From: Endocalyx cinctus
Lineage: Eukaryota; Ascomycota; Sordariomycetes; Amphisphaeriales; Apiosporaceae
Length of the DNA: 64,000 nt
Assembly: GCA_001600455.1 (NCBI GenBank)
Contig: BCKC01000006.1
Coordinates: 3,162,001 to 3,226,000 of the forward strand
Direction: 5' to 3'
This document shows, in pieces, positions 21,154 through 31,854 of the stretch (the stretch's first letter is position 1; every line of letters starts with the position of its first letter). The notes under the pieces are model-generated. The model saw only the letters and a list, made by a program, of their open reading frames with translations, had not been told where the DNA came from and ran no database searches. Both the position numbers and the translations under genes were made by a program.

Positions 21154-23910
21154 ATGTCATCGACATTCTCACTTTCTTTCCTTGACGATATCGAAAATCA
21201 CAATAGTGAAAAAGACGTAGAGAATCTGTGGGCGGGAAGGACATTTCCACTTGTACGAACAAAGGATTTTGATCAGAATTGGGTTGCGGTCGAGAATACT
21301 GACGGCATTTTTGTCGATGGGTCTGGTTCTCGTTGCCGTGTTGTGCCGCAAGAGCATTTCCGATCCCACTGCCAGATCCATTTTCGTTCAGGTGACAAAA
21401 CTGATGATTTCGAGACTCTCTATGAGGCAATTGTTTTTGCTAAGCTGCTATATCATCACTTTAAGAGCAAGAGAGATCGTTTGCGGCAACCACCAGAAGT
21501 CCAGCGCCGGGGTTTTGTCGATGATTATGTGAACAAACTCCCTTTACAATGGAGGGAAATGATTGTCGTCAATAATTTACACTTTTATGAACCAAATCAT
21601 GGTACTATATTAGATCATCCAGGTCTTAATGTATATAAGGCATTGGACAAGCCTTCTAACATTCGCTTAATCACTATTGAACCGGCATCTCAGAGTTACT
21701 ATCCAATCAGCTGCACACTGAAAGAAGAAAGTTTCGCGGCATGTTCAGACTATGAAGCTCTATCATACGTATGGGGGTCACCTTCTCCAAAGCGCGATAT
21801 CATCCTCAATGGGAAAACTGTCAAGGTTGGCGAGAACTTGGAAGCGGCTTTGCGACATCTACGGAAGCAGGATGGCACAACACGCACAATGTGGATCGAC
21901 GCCGTTTGTATTAACCAGATGGATCAAAATGAAAAGGGGACTCAAGTTGCCCAGATGGATAAGATTTATAAAAATGCGATTGGGGTTGTGATATGGCTTG
22001 GCCAAGAAACCAACACGAGTTCTCGAATATTTGATGATTTGCACCGAATGCATCTCCTCGAAGAAATCATCAAGCCGCCACAGGAATTTAAAGCGTTCCA
22101 CAGTCGATTCCCTTTCCAGCTCGATACGTACTGCCAGGATTGCAGCATCGACAAACGAGGAAGTAACAAAGAAATCGTGTTACCAGAAGTATTAGAATTA
22201 CTAGAAGCAACACACCGTGAGCGTGGTCACGATCATAAACAGCGATCAAACGAATTTATAGAATATCTCGCTCGTCTGAAAACCTTTCAAAAAGAAACAG
22301 GCTCCCAACATGCTTATTGCCCGGAAGAGTCATGGGATTCACATGTTGGTGAACGCCAGGATGAACTTGAAGCCTGGATAAAATTACTGCAGAGACCATG
22401 GTGGAAAAGGGTATGGGTATTGCAGGAAGCTTCCCTAGCGAAGAAGCTTGTCATTCAGTGTGGGAATCGATCAGCGGCATGGGACTCGTTCCAAGGTATG
22501 CTGTACACTCAGGTCCGGAGAAGTCGACGCTCGCAACTACGATTCCAGGAAACTATTACTCGTGGAACTTACTTGAACGATAAACTGATGTCCGTGATTG
22601 ACACTACTTGCATATACTTTCTGCCTAGGCAGCTTGACGTACCTTATGCAAGAGATAGTAGTTACCGGATGGCTCACTTGCTGGCTCTGTCCGCTGGCTT
22701 TGAAGCCACAAATCCTCGAGATAAGATTTATGCTTTAACTGGCCTATTGCCAGAGGAAGGGGATGAAAGGAAGAAATTTCTACCCAACTATAATTTGCCG
22801 GTTGAACGTTTAAATCTTGAAGTGACCAGATTCTTTCTTGAGACAAGTAGGCGAATAGACGTTCTGTCGGCACGACCGAATCAACCATCCTACTGGAAGG
22901 CCTTGACTAAGAAGCAGAGATTCAAAACGGGTCCATCCTGGGTCCAGGACTGGGATTTGGTACCATATCAGAGCCCGCAATCCTATGTTTCTATCAGTCT
23001 CGGGAGCTTCTCTAAATACGACGCTCTAAATGAGTTCATGCCTTTACATACCCCATCTGGTTCTTTTATGCGGCAATCTACCGGCGATACTTTTTATAGT
23101 GCCAGTCTAATTGCGAAGTCACCGTGGCCTATTAAATTTTCATCCTACGGTGAGATACTTGAGCTATATGGGTTGATAGTAGACACTGTCACGGTTATGA
23201 CCGTTCCGTTTGATCCAGTGATGTCCTTTCATCTCTATAACCCATCGATTCCTGGGCACTTGGATGGTGGGCTCCAGGGGGTTGACGCAGTCGAGATCGG
23301 TATTTTGAAATACTGGCAAGAAGCAGCTGGAGCGCAAGAGGGGCTATTCTATCAATCCACGGGGCAAACCAGGCTCGAGGCTTTCTGGCGTACCGTATTT
23401 TTGGATCGATTTCTAGATGGGTCTCATATCTGCCGAATTCCGGCGACGCTAGACCATCCGCCAGAATCTAATTTTAGAAAACTCTTAGGCCAGAAGGAAT
23501 TCCCACCTCGGGATCAAGATGGCTTGAAAGCAGTACACAACCTTCTTATGCGTCAAATAGCAGATGGCAAAAGCTTTTACGGTGTCAGCCCCCAGTCGAT
23601 AGGAACAAGCCTTTTTATTACTGCGAAAGGCTACATTGGCATTGGCCACACAAACACACGACCAGGAGATAAGGTGACGATCATCATGGGAGGTAGCGTA
23701 CCAATGGTACTTCGAGAGCACCCGGAAGGTTATTCGGTAGTCGGAGAAAGGTAAGTACTAATTAATCCATGTCTGAAAATACCAATTCTGTAGACTAACG
23801 CCTTTTGTAGTTATGTACACGGGATTATGGATGGTGAGGTTATTGAATTTGAAAAAAGTCAGGGTCGAGGACAGAAAAAAACAGATTTCCAGCTCTTTAG
23901 TATCATATGA
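21154..23910 (+). CDS. HET-domain protein (HET-6/OR-like)
   Basis: Two exons, 21154-23750 and 23811-23910, across a 60 nt GTAAGT...TGTAG intron; 898 residues. The HET domain begins near residue 200 with YEALSYVWGSP and continues with TMWIDAVCINQMDQNEKGTQ, MDKIYKNAIGVVIWLG and, after a long insert, WWKRVWVLQEASLAKK. NPRDKIYALTGLL and the tail with MGGSVPMVLREH and YVHGIMDGEV are typical of the HET-6-like subgroup. The last two are joined only if the final intron is removed, which supports it. About 170 N-terminal residues before the HET domain are not recognised. Likely role is non-self recognition and cell death. Repeat A starts 53 bp after the stop, as at the other HET gene. Confidence 0.93.
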
Positions 23911-23962
23911 ATTATGTAGTATACCCGGAACACGAGTTCAGCATATAAGCTGTAGCGGAGAA

Positions 23963-24075
23963 GTGGGACTGAATGGAACCTGGTATCGGAAACGTTAGAT
24001 TAAGGAGTGGAGTCAAGCTTACTGACCCGGTCTAGAGATTGACCAACCCCGTAACATATTTCCAGCTCAGGAAAT
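23963..24075 (+). repeat. Dispersed repeat A, copy 3 (3' of a HET gene)
   Basis: Same-strand copy of the unit at 4889-5006, starting GTGGGACTGAATGGAACCTGG and ending CCAGCTCAGGAAAT. It begins 53 bp after the HET stop codon, in the gene's orientation. No coding capacity. Confidence 0.85.
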
Positions 24076-24612
24076 ATTATAAGGTGCTGAGATCCCGTTC
24101 GATTCATAGAAATAGATACTTCCTTAAGCCCTAATTCAATGAGATATTTACATATACATTCTATATAATTGCCAAGCTCCCAATCCAATTCATAAGCTCT
24201 AACACTCTGATAGTAACCTTACAGATTTAAAGGACGACTGAGACAGAACAGGTCGGTTTTAAATATACGTTTTACATCGCTGATAGTTAGGCAACAGGTA
24301 AGCGATATATGCGCGATTATTCAAATAATGGTAATTACTGCCCCTCCTTTGATAATGGAGACCAATCCAATTGCCCCTGATGTTCTATTGTCAGCATAAT
24401 TATCACCGTGAGATCAGATACCGTTCCAAGCTATTGGTGCCCGCTCTATCTCGTGATATGGTAGATATCTCTTTTTACCGCCTCGTAATATGAATAGATT
24501 TTGTCTTTAATCATGATGTCCACTCTCTATATTTTTCCTTATATGCTACTACAGCTGTGATCTCTCATTTAAACCAACCGACATACTCATCACTATAAGT
24601 TCTATATTTACT
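24076..24612. other. Intergenic, P450 promoter region
   Basis: 537 bp of AT-rich sequence upstream of the P450 start codon. No gene, repeat or recognisable operator. Confidence 0.45.
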
Positions 24613-26450
24613 ATGTTATCCTCAATATTTGTGGCGGGGCTCTTAGCAGTTCTAGTGTATATTGTATACGGCAGCTTCACTCACGGCCATCGGAGGAGGG
24701 AAATGCCTATTGGTGAGCCCCCTATAGTTTTTTTCCGTACTGTGCTTGACTAATATGACAGGACCCAAAACGGTTCCATTTATCGGCAATCTTCATGTAT
24801 TTCCAAAGAAACACGCCTACCTGAGGTAAGTTGCCTTAAGTCCTTCTCTAGTAGGATATTCTCAACAATAACGTGTCAGACTTACAGAATGGGCCCGCCA
24901 ATATGGAGGTTTGTATACGCTGAAGTTGGGGACCGGTACCATGGCTGTGATCACCGACAGAGATATCGCGAGAAGAACTTTGGATAAGAAAAGTAATATA
25001 TACAGTCACCGGCCCGTTTCTTATGTAAACGACATCATTGGAAATGGTAATCATGTCCTTATGATGCGCTACGGCGACAAGTGGAGATCTTTCCGAAGGC
25101 TCATTCATCAACACTTTATCGAGAGCATGATGGAGAAGCATATACCCGTAGCTAACGCTGAAGCGATTCAACTTGTTCGGGACTATATGTTCGCCCCAGA
25201 AGATCACATGCTTCACGCAAAAAGGTTTACCAACAGTATTATAAACTCGATCAGTTAGTTATTCCTACTTTGCTCATTCTCTCATCCTCCCTTACCTCCA
25301 TAGAGGTTCGACCAATTCCACTGACTAGAGTTCACGAAGTATTTGGGATTCGTACTCCACACCCTAGGACCAACTATATGAATCGCCTGTACACCTTGAT
25401 GGAGTCATTCACGGAGCTCATGGAAACTGGTAACACTCCACCTGTGGACATTTTTCCCTGGCTCAAAGCAATTCCACAACAGTTTCTTGGAAACTACAAG
25501 GCGCGCGCTCTTGCGACAGGGAAACAAATGAACGATCTATACGAGGACATCCTGCAAGACGTCCTTAAGCGACGAGAAACGCGCAATATTGGATCTTTTA
25601 TGGACGTGGTCCTCGATCAGCAAGACAAACTCAAGTTCACGCGCGAAGAACTGCGGTTTGTTGGCGGCGTACTAATAGAGGCTGGTTCGGATACAAGTTC
25701 ATCACTCATATTGACCATCATCCAGGCACTCATCTTGAATCCGGAAGTACAAGTAAAGGCACACCGTGAAATCACTAAGGTAGCGGGTGAGGATAGATCT
25801 CCTAACTGGGCAGATATGGAAAAGCTTCCGTACATTAATATGATTGTTAAGGAGGCCCATCGATGGCGATCAATTGGACCACTGGGTATTCCTCATGCCC
25901 TGGGTGAAGGTAAGTTCAAATTTACAAATTTATTTCGATGCTAACGCTAAAGACTAAGATACTAATTTGTACAGACGATTGGGTTGACGGGAAGTTCCTC
26001 CCCAAGGGCACCATTGTCATACTCAACACTTGGGGCATCCATATGGACCCACAAGCATGGCAAGACCCGGAGAAGTATATCCCGGAACGTTTTCGGGACT
26101 ATCCACTTTTGGCCTCCGAGTACGTTGCGCGAGAGGATCGCGACCATTACGGCTACGGAGCTGGAAGACGTATATGTCCCGGGATTCCTCTCGCAGAGCG
26201 AAAGTTGTTACTTGCTACGGCCAAACTAATCTGGGCATTCGAGTTCAAGCCGCAAATCGGACCAGATGGCGAGCCGATACCGATTGACTCCGATCCAATT
26301 ACCGGATATGATCACGGGGTTCTTCTTGCTCCTAAAGACTACGGGTGCACACCCATGTTACGGTCCGAAAGAGTCCGAGAAACCGTGATGCGAGAGTTTG
26401 AAGATGCCGAGAGAAATGTATTTAGTCAGTTTGAAATAAGCGACGGATGA
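24613..26450 (+). CDS. Cytochrome P450 monooxygenase
   Basis: Five exons: 24613-24712, 24762-24825, 24880-25253, about 25340-25909 and 25975-26450; about 527 residues, near the family norm. The start of exon 4 is uncertain. Position 25340 (AAG acceptor) gives the expected NSI-IFGIRTP join, while 25304 (TAG) would insert 12 residues and is also in phase. An N-terminal membrane anchor (ILVYIVYG-like helix, residues 1-20) is followed by GPKTVPFIGNLHVFP. The I-helix is IEAGSDTSSS, the K-helix EAHRWRS (ExxR), and the heme-binding loop HYGYGAGRRICPG with Cys at about residue 437. It resembles O-methylsterigmatocystin-oxidoreductase-like P450s of fungal secondary metabolism. Substrate unknown. It is 7.7 kb from the peptide precursor, so cluster membership is possible but unproven. 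Confidence 0.93.
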
Positions 26451-26670
26451 CGTGATCTAGATATCAGAGAAACACACAAGTGGATAATATGCTCATGTGG
26501 CTGTCGGGTATGGTTTGTTTTATGAAAAATCATTTGCTTTAAGAGATACAACACTAGTAAAGTACGAATACGAATATGAGAACGAGAATAAAACTTTTCT
26601 AATTTCCGCGCGCGACCTCGTTGCCTTACTTAACAGACTGACAAGGAGTCATTTTTCCACGCTTATGTTA

Positions 26671-28014
26671 TTATCTCCCAGACTCAGCTCCGAGTGGAAT
26701 CGATTTCCAAAGTGCTTTCACACCAAACCACCAGAGTTCATCCTGCCACGTGTTCCAATAATGGCTCCCGAACGGCGTGATTCTCGACAAGAACGATACA
26801 CCGGAATCTCTTAACGCGCTCTGTAACTCCCGTGCACCGTCAAACACGACATCGTATAGTCCGTATGCCACGAAAACTCCCTTCTCTTTCAGGGCCGGGT
26901 TCTCCGCCGTCAAGTTCGCATCAATCAGACGACCGCCGGTGGCAGGGGAGAACAGTCCGTACCAATCGAAGTAATCGGTGGCGTTCATATACATCTCGTA
27001 TGTCAGCACACCACCCATGGATAGTCCGGCAAATGCGCGACAAGATGGCACGTCGCAGACGTCGAAGTTCTCTTCTACGTAGGGGAACAAGTAGTTTTGA
27101 TAGTTTTCGCGAACGGTGGGTGCGGCAGGTACCGGCGCGAAGACCGACATGTTGCCGTAGATGAACTTGGGTAGGCTCGAGTCGATGTTGTAGAAGGACG
27201 GCATTACCACCACGGTCGGCTCGATGTGGCCCTCGAGGATCAAGTTATCCATTATACTCGACATGCGACCGAGGTTCTCCCAGTCATTGCCATTGCCCCC
27301 GGCGCCGTGCGAGAGATAGAGAAGAGGGTATTTTTTGTTCCCTTTCTTGGACTCGTCGTACCCAGGTGGCAAGTACACGGTGAAATCATGCACGTCGGGT
27401 TCGGGGTGGATGGAGCCCGGCGAAGTGTAGTTGACCGACTTGACGGTGCCCCTATGTCCGTGCGGCGCAGACAAGGCGTAGTCGAAATTGGTGTCAATAT
27501 CGGACGTCTGAAAGCGCGCATCGAAAGGTACTTGGAAACTAGATGCGACTTGGTCTCCCCGTGTGTTCATAAACGGTGGCATATCTGGGTCGATGACGAG
27601 GTTTCCCGTGTCTATGCTGCACCTCAAGGCGAACTCGCAATCGATCAAATACGCATAGCTGTATATTCCCGATGGTAGGGGAGTGGTATACGTCCACACG
27701 CCATCCTCGTGCTCACTGACCATTTCATATGGCCACTTGTAGTCAGGTGTTATTGTAGCACTACTGACATAAAAGTCTCCAGGTCTGTAATCATGTGGAT
27801 CATAAGGCGTTGCGTAGAATTGCCCGGCGTGGAGCTGATCAGTGAGGGGGAATAGACCACCTCCGATCAGTACACTGCTGGCTGTTTTGTTCGTATATTT
27901 GAAGTCTACTTCGTAGCCCGTCGGCCCATTGTTAGTTTTGCATACTACAACAGAGGCTGAACCTACTAAGGCGAAGGCTAGAAGCCGAGTGAGGTGTAGG
28001 GATGATCGCGTCAT
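26671..28014 (-). CDS. Secreted alpha/beta-hydrolase esterase (esterase D / feruloyl-esterase-like)
   Basis: Intronless, 447 residues, ATG at 28014, tail-to-tail with the P450 (220 bp apart). Residues 1-25 form a signal peptide (RLLAFALVGSASVVVCK). The N-terminal part resembles a carbohydrate-associated beta-sandwich (GVWTYTTPLPSGIYSYAYLIDC), as found ahead of bacterial XynZ-type esterases. The catalytic domain has VYLPPGYDESKKG, YLSHGAGGNGNDWENLGR, the nucleophile elbow AGLSMGGVLTYEMY, and a late His in FGSHYWNTW. The acid is probably the Asp in GLYDVVFDG. A likely role is removing acyl or feruloyl esters from plant polysaccharide outside the cell. N-glycosylation sites are frequent. Substrate not determined. 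Confidence 0.88.
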   Translation of the reverse strand: MTRSSLHLTRLLAFALVGSASVVVCKTNNGPTGYEVDFKYTNKTASSVLIGGGLFPLTDQLHAGQFYATPYDPHDYRPGDFYVSSATITPDYKWPYEMVSEHEDGVWTYTTPLPSGIYSYAYLIDCEFALRCSIDTGNLVIDPDMPPFMNTRGDQVASSFQVPFDARFQTSDIDTNFDYALSAPHGHRGTVKSVNYTSPGSIHPEPDVHDFTVYLPPGYDESKKGNKKYPLLYLSHGAGGNGNDWENLGRMSSIMDNLILEGHIEPTVVVMPSFYNIDSSLPKFIYGNMSVFAPVPAAPTVRENYQNYLFPYVEENFDVCDVPSCRAFAGLSMGGVLTYEMYMNATDYFDWYGLFSPATGGRLIDANLTAENPALKEKGVFVAYGLYDVVFDGARELQSALRDSGVSFLSRITPFGSHYWNTWQDELWWFGVKALWKSIPLGAESGR

Positions 28015-29864
28015 GGTGGGGACTGTGATTTGACCGTTTGTATGAAGTGTGCCGGATCTTCAAAAGCTCTGGTTACAGACCCACGTATTCTTGAGAATTT
28101 TAAGGATATATATATCTAGTCAAAGAGCTCGGATACCATCCCACCGGACCCGTCAAGGTCCAGGAGAGTATCATGTCATTCCTCAATTTTCTCTGATCCA
28201 GCATTTGTTCAAATTTCAACCATGTCTCCTATGAGAAGGTCTAAGACGTAGTAAGGTCAGGATGCAGAAAGTCGAGAATTTTCGGCGACCTGTCGGTCCT
28301 ATTCTACGAGCTGTATGCCAAATCCAGGTCCGAACTGATTTTAGGAATTCTTGGCTAAGAACATAAGAGACGGATGTAGTACTCAGTCCACCGGCTAAAC
28401 ATCGTCATGGGGTATATGTCCCAGTCTATATTCCCCTATGTAGGTCTGTCCATTAGTGGAGCTTGCCTTTTGTCTAGTTGTATGTGGATTGCATTCTCCA
28501 CATCCCCCATCTTCTCCAACACCTTGGCAAAAGTACATCTACCGACAGATTGGCTTACACGAGCTTTCCCCAATCATCCCCCCCGCCTATAATGCAGATT
28601 GGGATTCCTTCTTAATACATGTGATCATTACAGGATTATGGATTTAAAATCCCCATCGTAACGAGCGGTCACAACCTCGGTCGTAGAATACATAGCGGTA
28701 ATGAGATTAAAAATACCCGGCTTGTAGTTTCTAATCATATTGAGGGAGATGAAAAGGAATGCATAACTAATGAAGCGTTCTACGTTTGTGGTTGTACTGA
28801 AGACTTGTACTTTTTTTCCTGTTTGGCTCAAGAGCTGACACTGTATTATTCATTTATAGATACGAGTGGGCTTCGTAGACTTGTAGACACAACTGTACTT
28901 GAAAAGTTTATATTCGGCATTGTATTGGTCAGATCTAGCTCTAGTAGCACACACGAGAATACCTTGGTGGGATAAACCATAGGACATGAACTAAGAAGAA
29001 CCTTTGTTTATATTTGCAAGACGTTTTTTGGCCGCCCGTCTATCAGCAGATGTGGCGCGACGTGCTCGTCTTTGAGAAGGGACCCTATAAATTGCTCGTA
29101 GTTATCTTCGCCGCCAATTGTGCTTAAAGTAATGTTTTGATGGGAAAAGCGTTGCAAAAGTGGGTACGCCTAGTTAAGTACTTATCTACTCTTATACCAA
29201 AGCCTACTATTATCACTAAGCAAGAACTTAATAGGGTAGAATTTTAGAATCATAGAGTTTTTTTCTATTCAATATTATATAGAACAAATCCTTCTCATTT
29301 TCAGTCTTGTTTTACTTTTCCGGCTAGTTGTTAGTCAAGTTCTTGCCCATTAAGAATAGAAGGTTTTGGTATGAGTAAGAGTGGTAAATATATAATGTGA
29401 GATGTTCTGTGTCTAACTGTATTATGACAATTAAGTATTAAGACAATAAACGAACTTAACTTAGTATTCACTGATATCGACAAATATCAAGCGTAAATCT
29501 TTTTGAATGAATGTTAAGAAAGCATGTTAAGCTCGTAGCTAATTAAATTATAATCAAAATAGTAGGGAATTAGCTATTACGAAGCCTCTTAAAGGTAACC
29601 TTCAGTCCAAAATAAAGGGAATACGAATATATTACCGGACCAGCTACCAGCATATTGGAATTACCACTGTTATGCAAAATACGAGAGAAGATAATTATCC
29701 CCGAAAAATACCACATCTGGCCATTTACTATATCGGGAAGCTGGCTCCTAGCCGGTTACCGTACCAGTATCAATCCAATGGAATCCTTATGTCATATTCG
29801 TGAATGGGTGAAGGGGAAGGAATAATAATATCAAAACTCTACCCAAGAAAATTAGAAGTTCAGG
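28015..29864. other. Intergenic, no gene recognised
   Basis: 1.85 kb with only short overlapping frames around 28400-28830, none with motifs or splice continuity. I see no shared repeat. It may contain gene debris too decayed to name. Confidence 0.5.
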
Positions 29865-30600
29865 TTAAGCCACCATCTCCACAGCGATAGTCAACCGCTT
29901 CCGCTGTTCGATGTTTAGACCCTCACCCGGCACGCCCACAAAAGCGTCCGCATACCCCTGCATATCGAGCATGTCTAGGAAATTCTCGACATACGCCAGT
30001 TTCTCTTCTGCTGTTGTCGATCCTGACTGTCTAAGTAAGGCACTAAATTGCAACGCCTCGCGCACGGTTTGAGTAACCAGGTGTATATCTTCTTGCTGGA
30101 CATGCCCGACCTTTCTCTGGAAGCTTGTGTCCCGCGTGCGTCCGTCGACGAAGATACCTACACTCCACGTACCGATCGAAACGCGATCGGCTAAGATATT
30201 CAGTAGCATAGTTTTGCCTGCTCCAGTAACGCCCTAGAAGGTGGATATTTTACTCAGCTGATCTATCCAGGTTTCTACCCACTGGTTCGTTTTCTTCAGG
30301 TTTCCGAGCGACTTACCATCAGGGCTGTCAACGTTCCCGGCTGCACTCAACCATCCACGTTACGGAGGATCTGGCAAGTTCCTCGTCGTGTCCTAACTTC
30401 GTAGTTAATCCCCGCCCAGTGAAAACAGCCAACTTGATGTGCGTTCTGAGATATAGCTTGCGGAATCTCTGTGTCTTGTAACAAGGTACTTGCTGCTCTA
30501 CTATGAAACTGGGTCTGACTCGTATCCTTGAAATTTGGGAGGGAAAGAAACTTAGCACCAGTTACGAGGTTGCCAGAAGCATGTTTCGATCGCGATGTGA
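29865..30600 (-). pseudogene. PDR-type (ABC-G) transporter relic
   Basis: On the minus strand, one frame from about 30590 reads into FHWAGINYEVRTRRG, CQILRNVDG, a TGA, then VQPGTLTALM before a GTAAGT donor. This is the lead-in to the second nucleotide-binding domain of a PDR transporter, where the TGA replaces a Trp expected from the family. After the intron come Walker [45 protein letters not shown] and a signature-like [17 protein letters not shown]. The frame then stops at 29865 and no transmembrane domain follows. The first half of the transporter is also absent. Only a fragment of a multidrug/efflux-type transporter remains, and it cannot be functional. Confidence 0.85.
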
Positions 30601-30640
30601 CACCACGAAATCTGAGGACTTCCCCTTTTGAAGGTCGTGC

Positions 30641-31484
30641 TTAGATGTACTCGAACGCAAGGAGATGAATGATGAAGAAACCAAGCATCATACTGGTAAG
30701 TATACCGAAATTTCTAGTCAATAAATCTGTGGTCCGTCGCAGATTCGCTTGCGTCTCCTGGTGTAGATCCGTTAGAGCAAAAATACCTGCTATTGTTAGG
30801 AACTATACGTAACTATGGAAAGTAAACTTGAACTCATATCCGGACACAATAGCAAATAACCCTGCTATGATCGGATTCCACTTCCTCGTAGGTAATTGGG
30901 GTTGCCATAACGCTTCCACCGGATCGGTCTGTACCAACGTCAAGATGATGGATAGCAGTCCCAGTACCGCAACGAGTACCGTGTTCACGGTCAATCACCG
31001 CTTGAACCAGGTCTTGTTGCCAAATAGGCCGACCAGGAGCAGACAGATAGAGATACGTGCAGTGATGGAGCACAGTACGCCGGGAACGGTCGAGATATAC
31101 ACCCATTTGAGCATTTCGGTCCACCCCATGGCTGGATCCTTCATCAAATACTCGTTGTGGACACCTAGTCCCCAATAGTATGCCTCAGTGATGCATACCT
31201 GACTGCGGATCTGAAGTGCCTGGACGGATGACAATCTTTAGTGATCTATGGCCATACCATATTGGCAATGGGTTCAAGAGTGAAAAAATATATATATCGA
31301 TAACACATACCGTAGCAACGATCATAAAATAATCATGAAGACTTAAGCCCTGAAAATTTTCGAGTCGTACGTATATCCGTAGCAGTATTACAATGATACA
31401 AAGCGCCGTCGATACCCAGGTGATTTGTAAGACGAGAAGTCCTTGGTCACCAGGGTCGTTGAAGTTCGGCCGGCCCATGATCAT
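30641..31484 (-). pseudogene. SAT4/fungal-rhodopsin-type integral membrane protein, with internal stop
   Basis: Exon 1 is 31484-31311 (MIMGRPNFNDPGDQG, then a TM helix and RIYVRLENFQGLSLHDYFM). Exon 2 starts at 31219 (ALQIRSQVCITEAYYWGLGVH) and continues through several TM helices (KWVYISTVPGVL, ISICLLLVGLF). At 30995-30997 a TGA interrupts the frame after TWFKR. The same frame then goes on with LTVNTVLVAVLGLLSIILTL and DPVEALWQPQ, the expected next helix and loop. A further downstream segment (IFALTDLHQETQANLRRTTD, ending FEYI) could be a last exon, but I could not find a clean in-phase junction. The layout matches SAT4-type seven-helix proteins common in fungal metabolite clusters. Probably a recent pseudogene. 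Confidence 0.7.
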
Positions 31485-31854
31485 GTGTCGCTGGGATTTA
31501 TCTCAAAAAAAGATGATGGATATCAAATTCAGCCTGTTAATTCTAGTATGTGCCGAGGAAGGGGCCACTTAGGGTAGAAGTCAAGTGTATGAAATCAAAT
31601 CTTAGATTTAATTATGAGATATCTACTAACTCAAATTCAAACGGAACCCGCCATCTGCTAAATTCATACCATATTCCAAAATAACTTTGAGAATAATGTA
31701 TATCCAGCGCTAGGGTCGCACGGGACCAACAATTCTTGGGGACAATCTTAGAGATGGGTGGGTGGGGTCATAGGAGGACGTGGAGGTCGACAGTAAAGTG
31801 ATGATGGGGTAAAAGCACATGCCTTTGTATAGGCTAATGGACTTTGCAAGTCTG

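Noticed and set aside
28407..28831. Short frames in the 28.0-29.9 kb gap
   Set aside because: No motif, overlapping on several frames; looks like noncoding sequence or unreadable debris.
29865..31484. UGA recoded as Trp (alternative code) in the two adjacent relics
   Set aside because: All intact genes in the window use TGG for Trp and many end in TGA; both loci also show truncation or unclear exons, so pseudogene decay is simpler.
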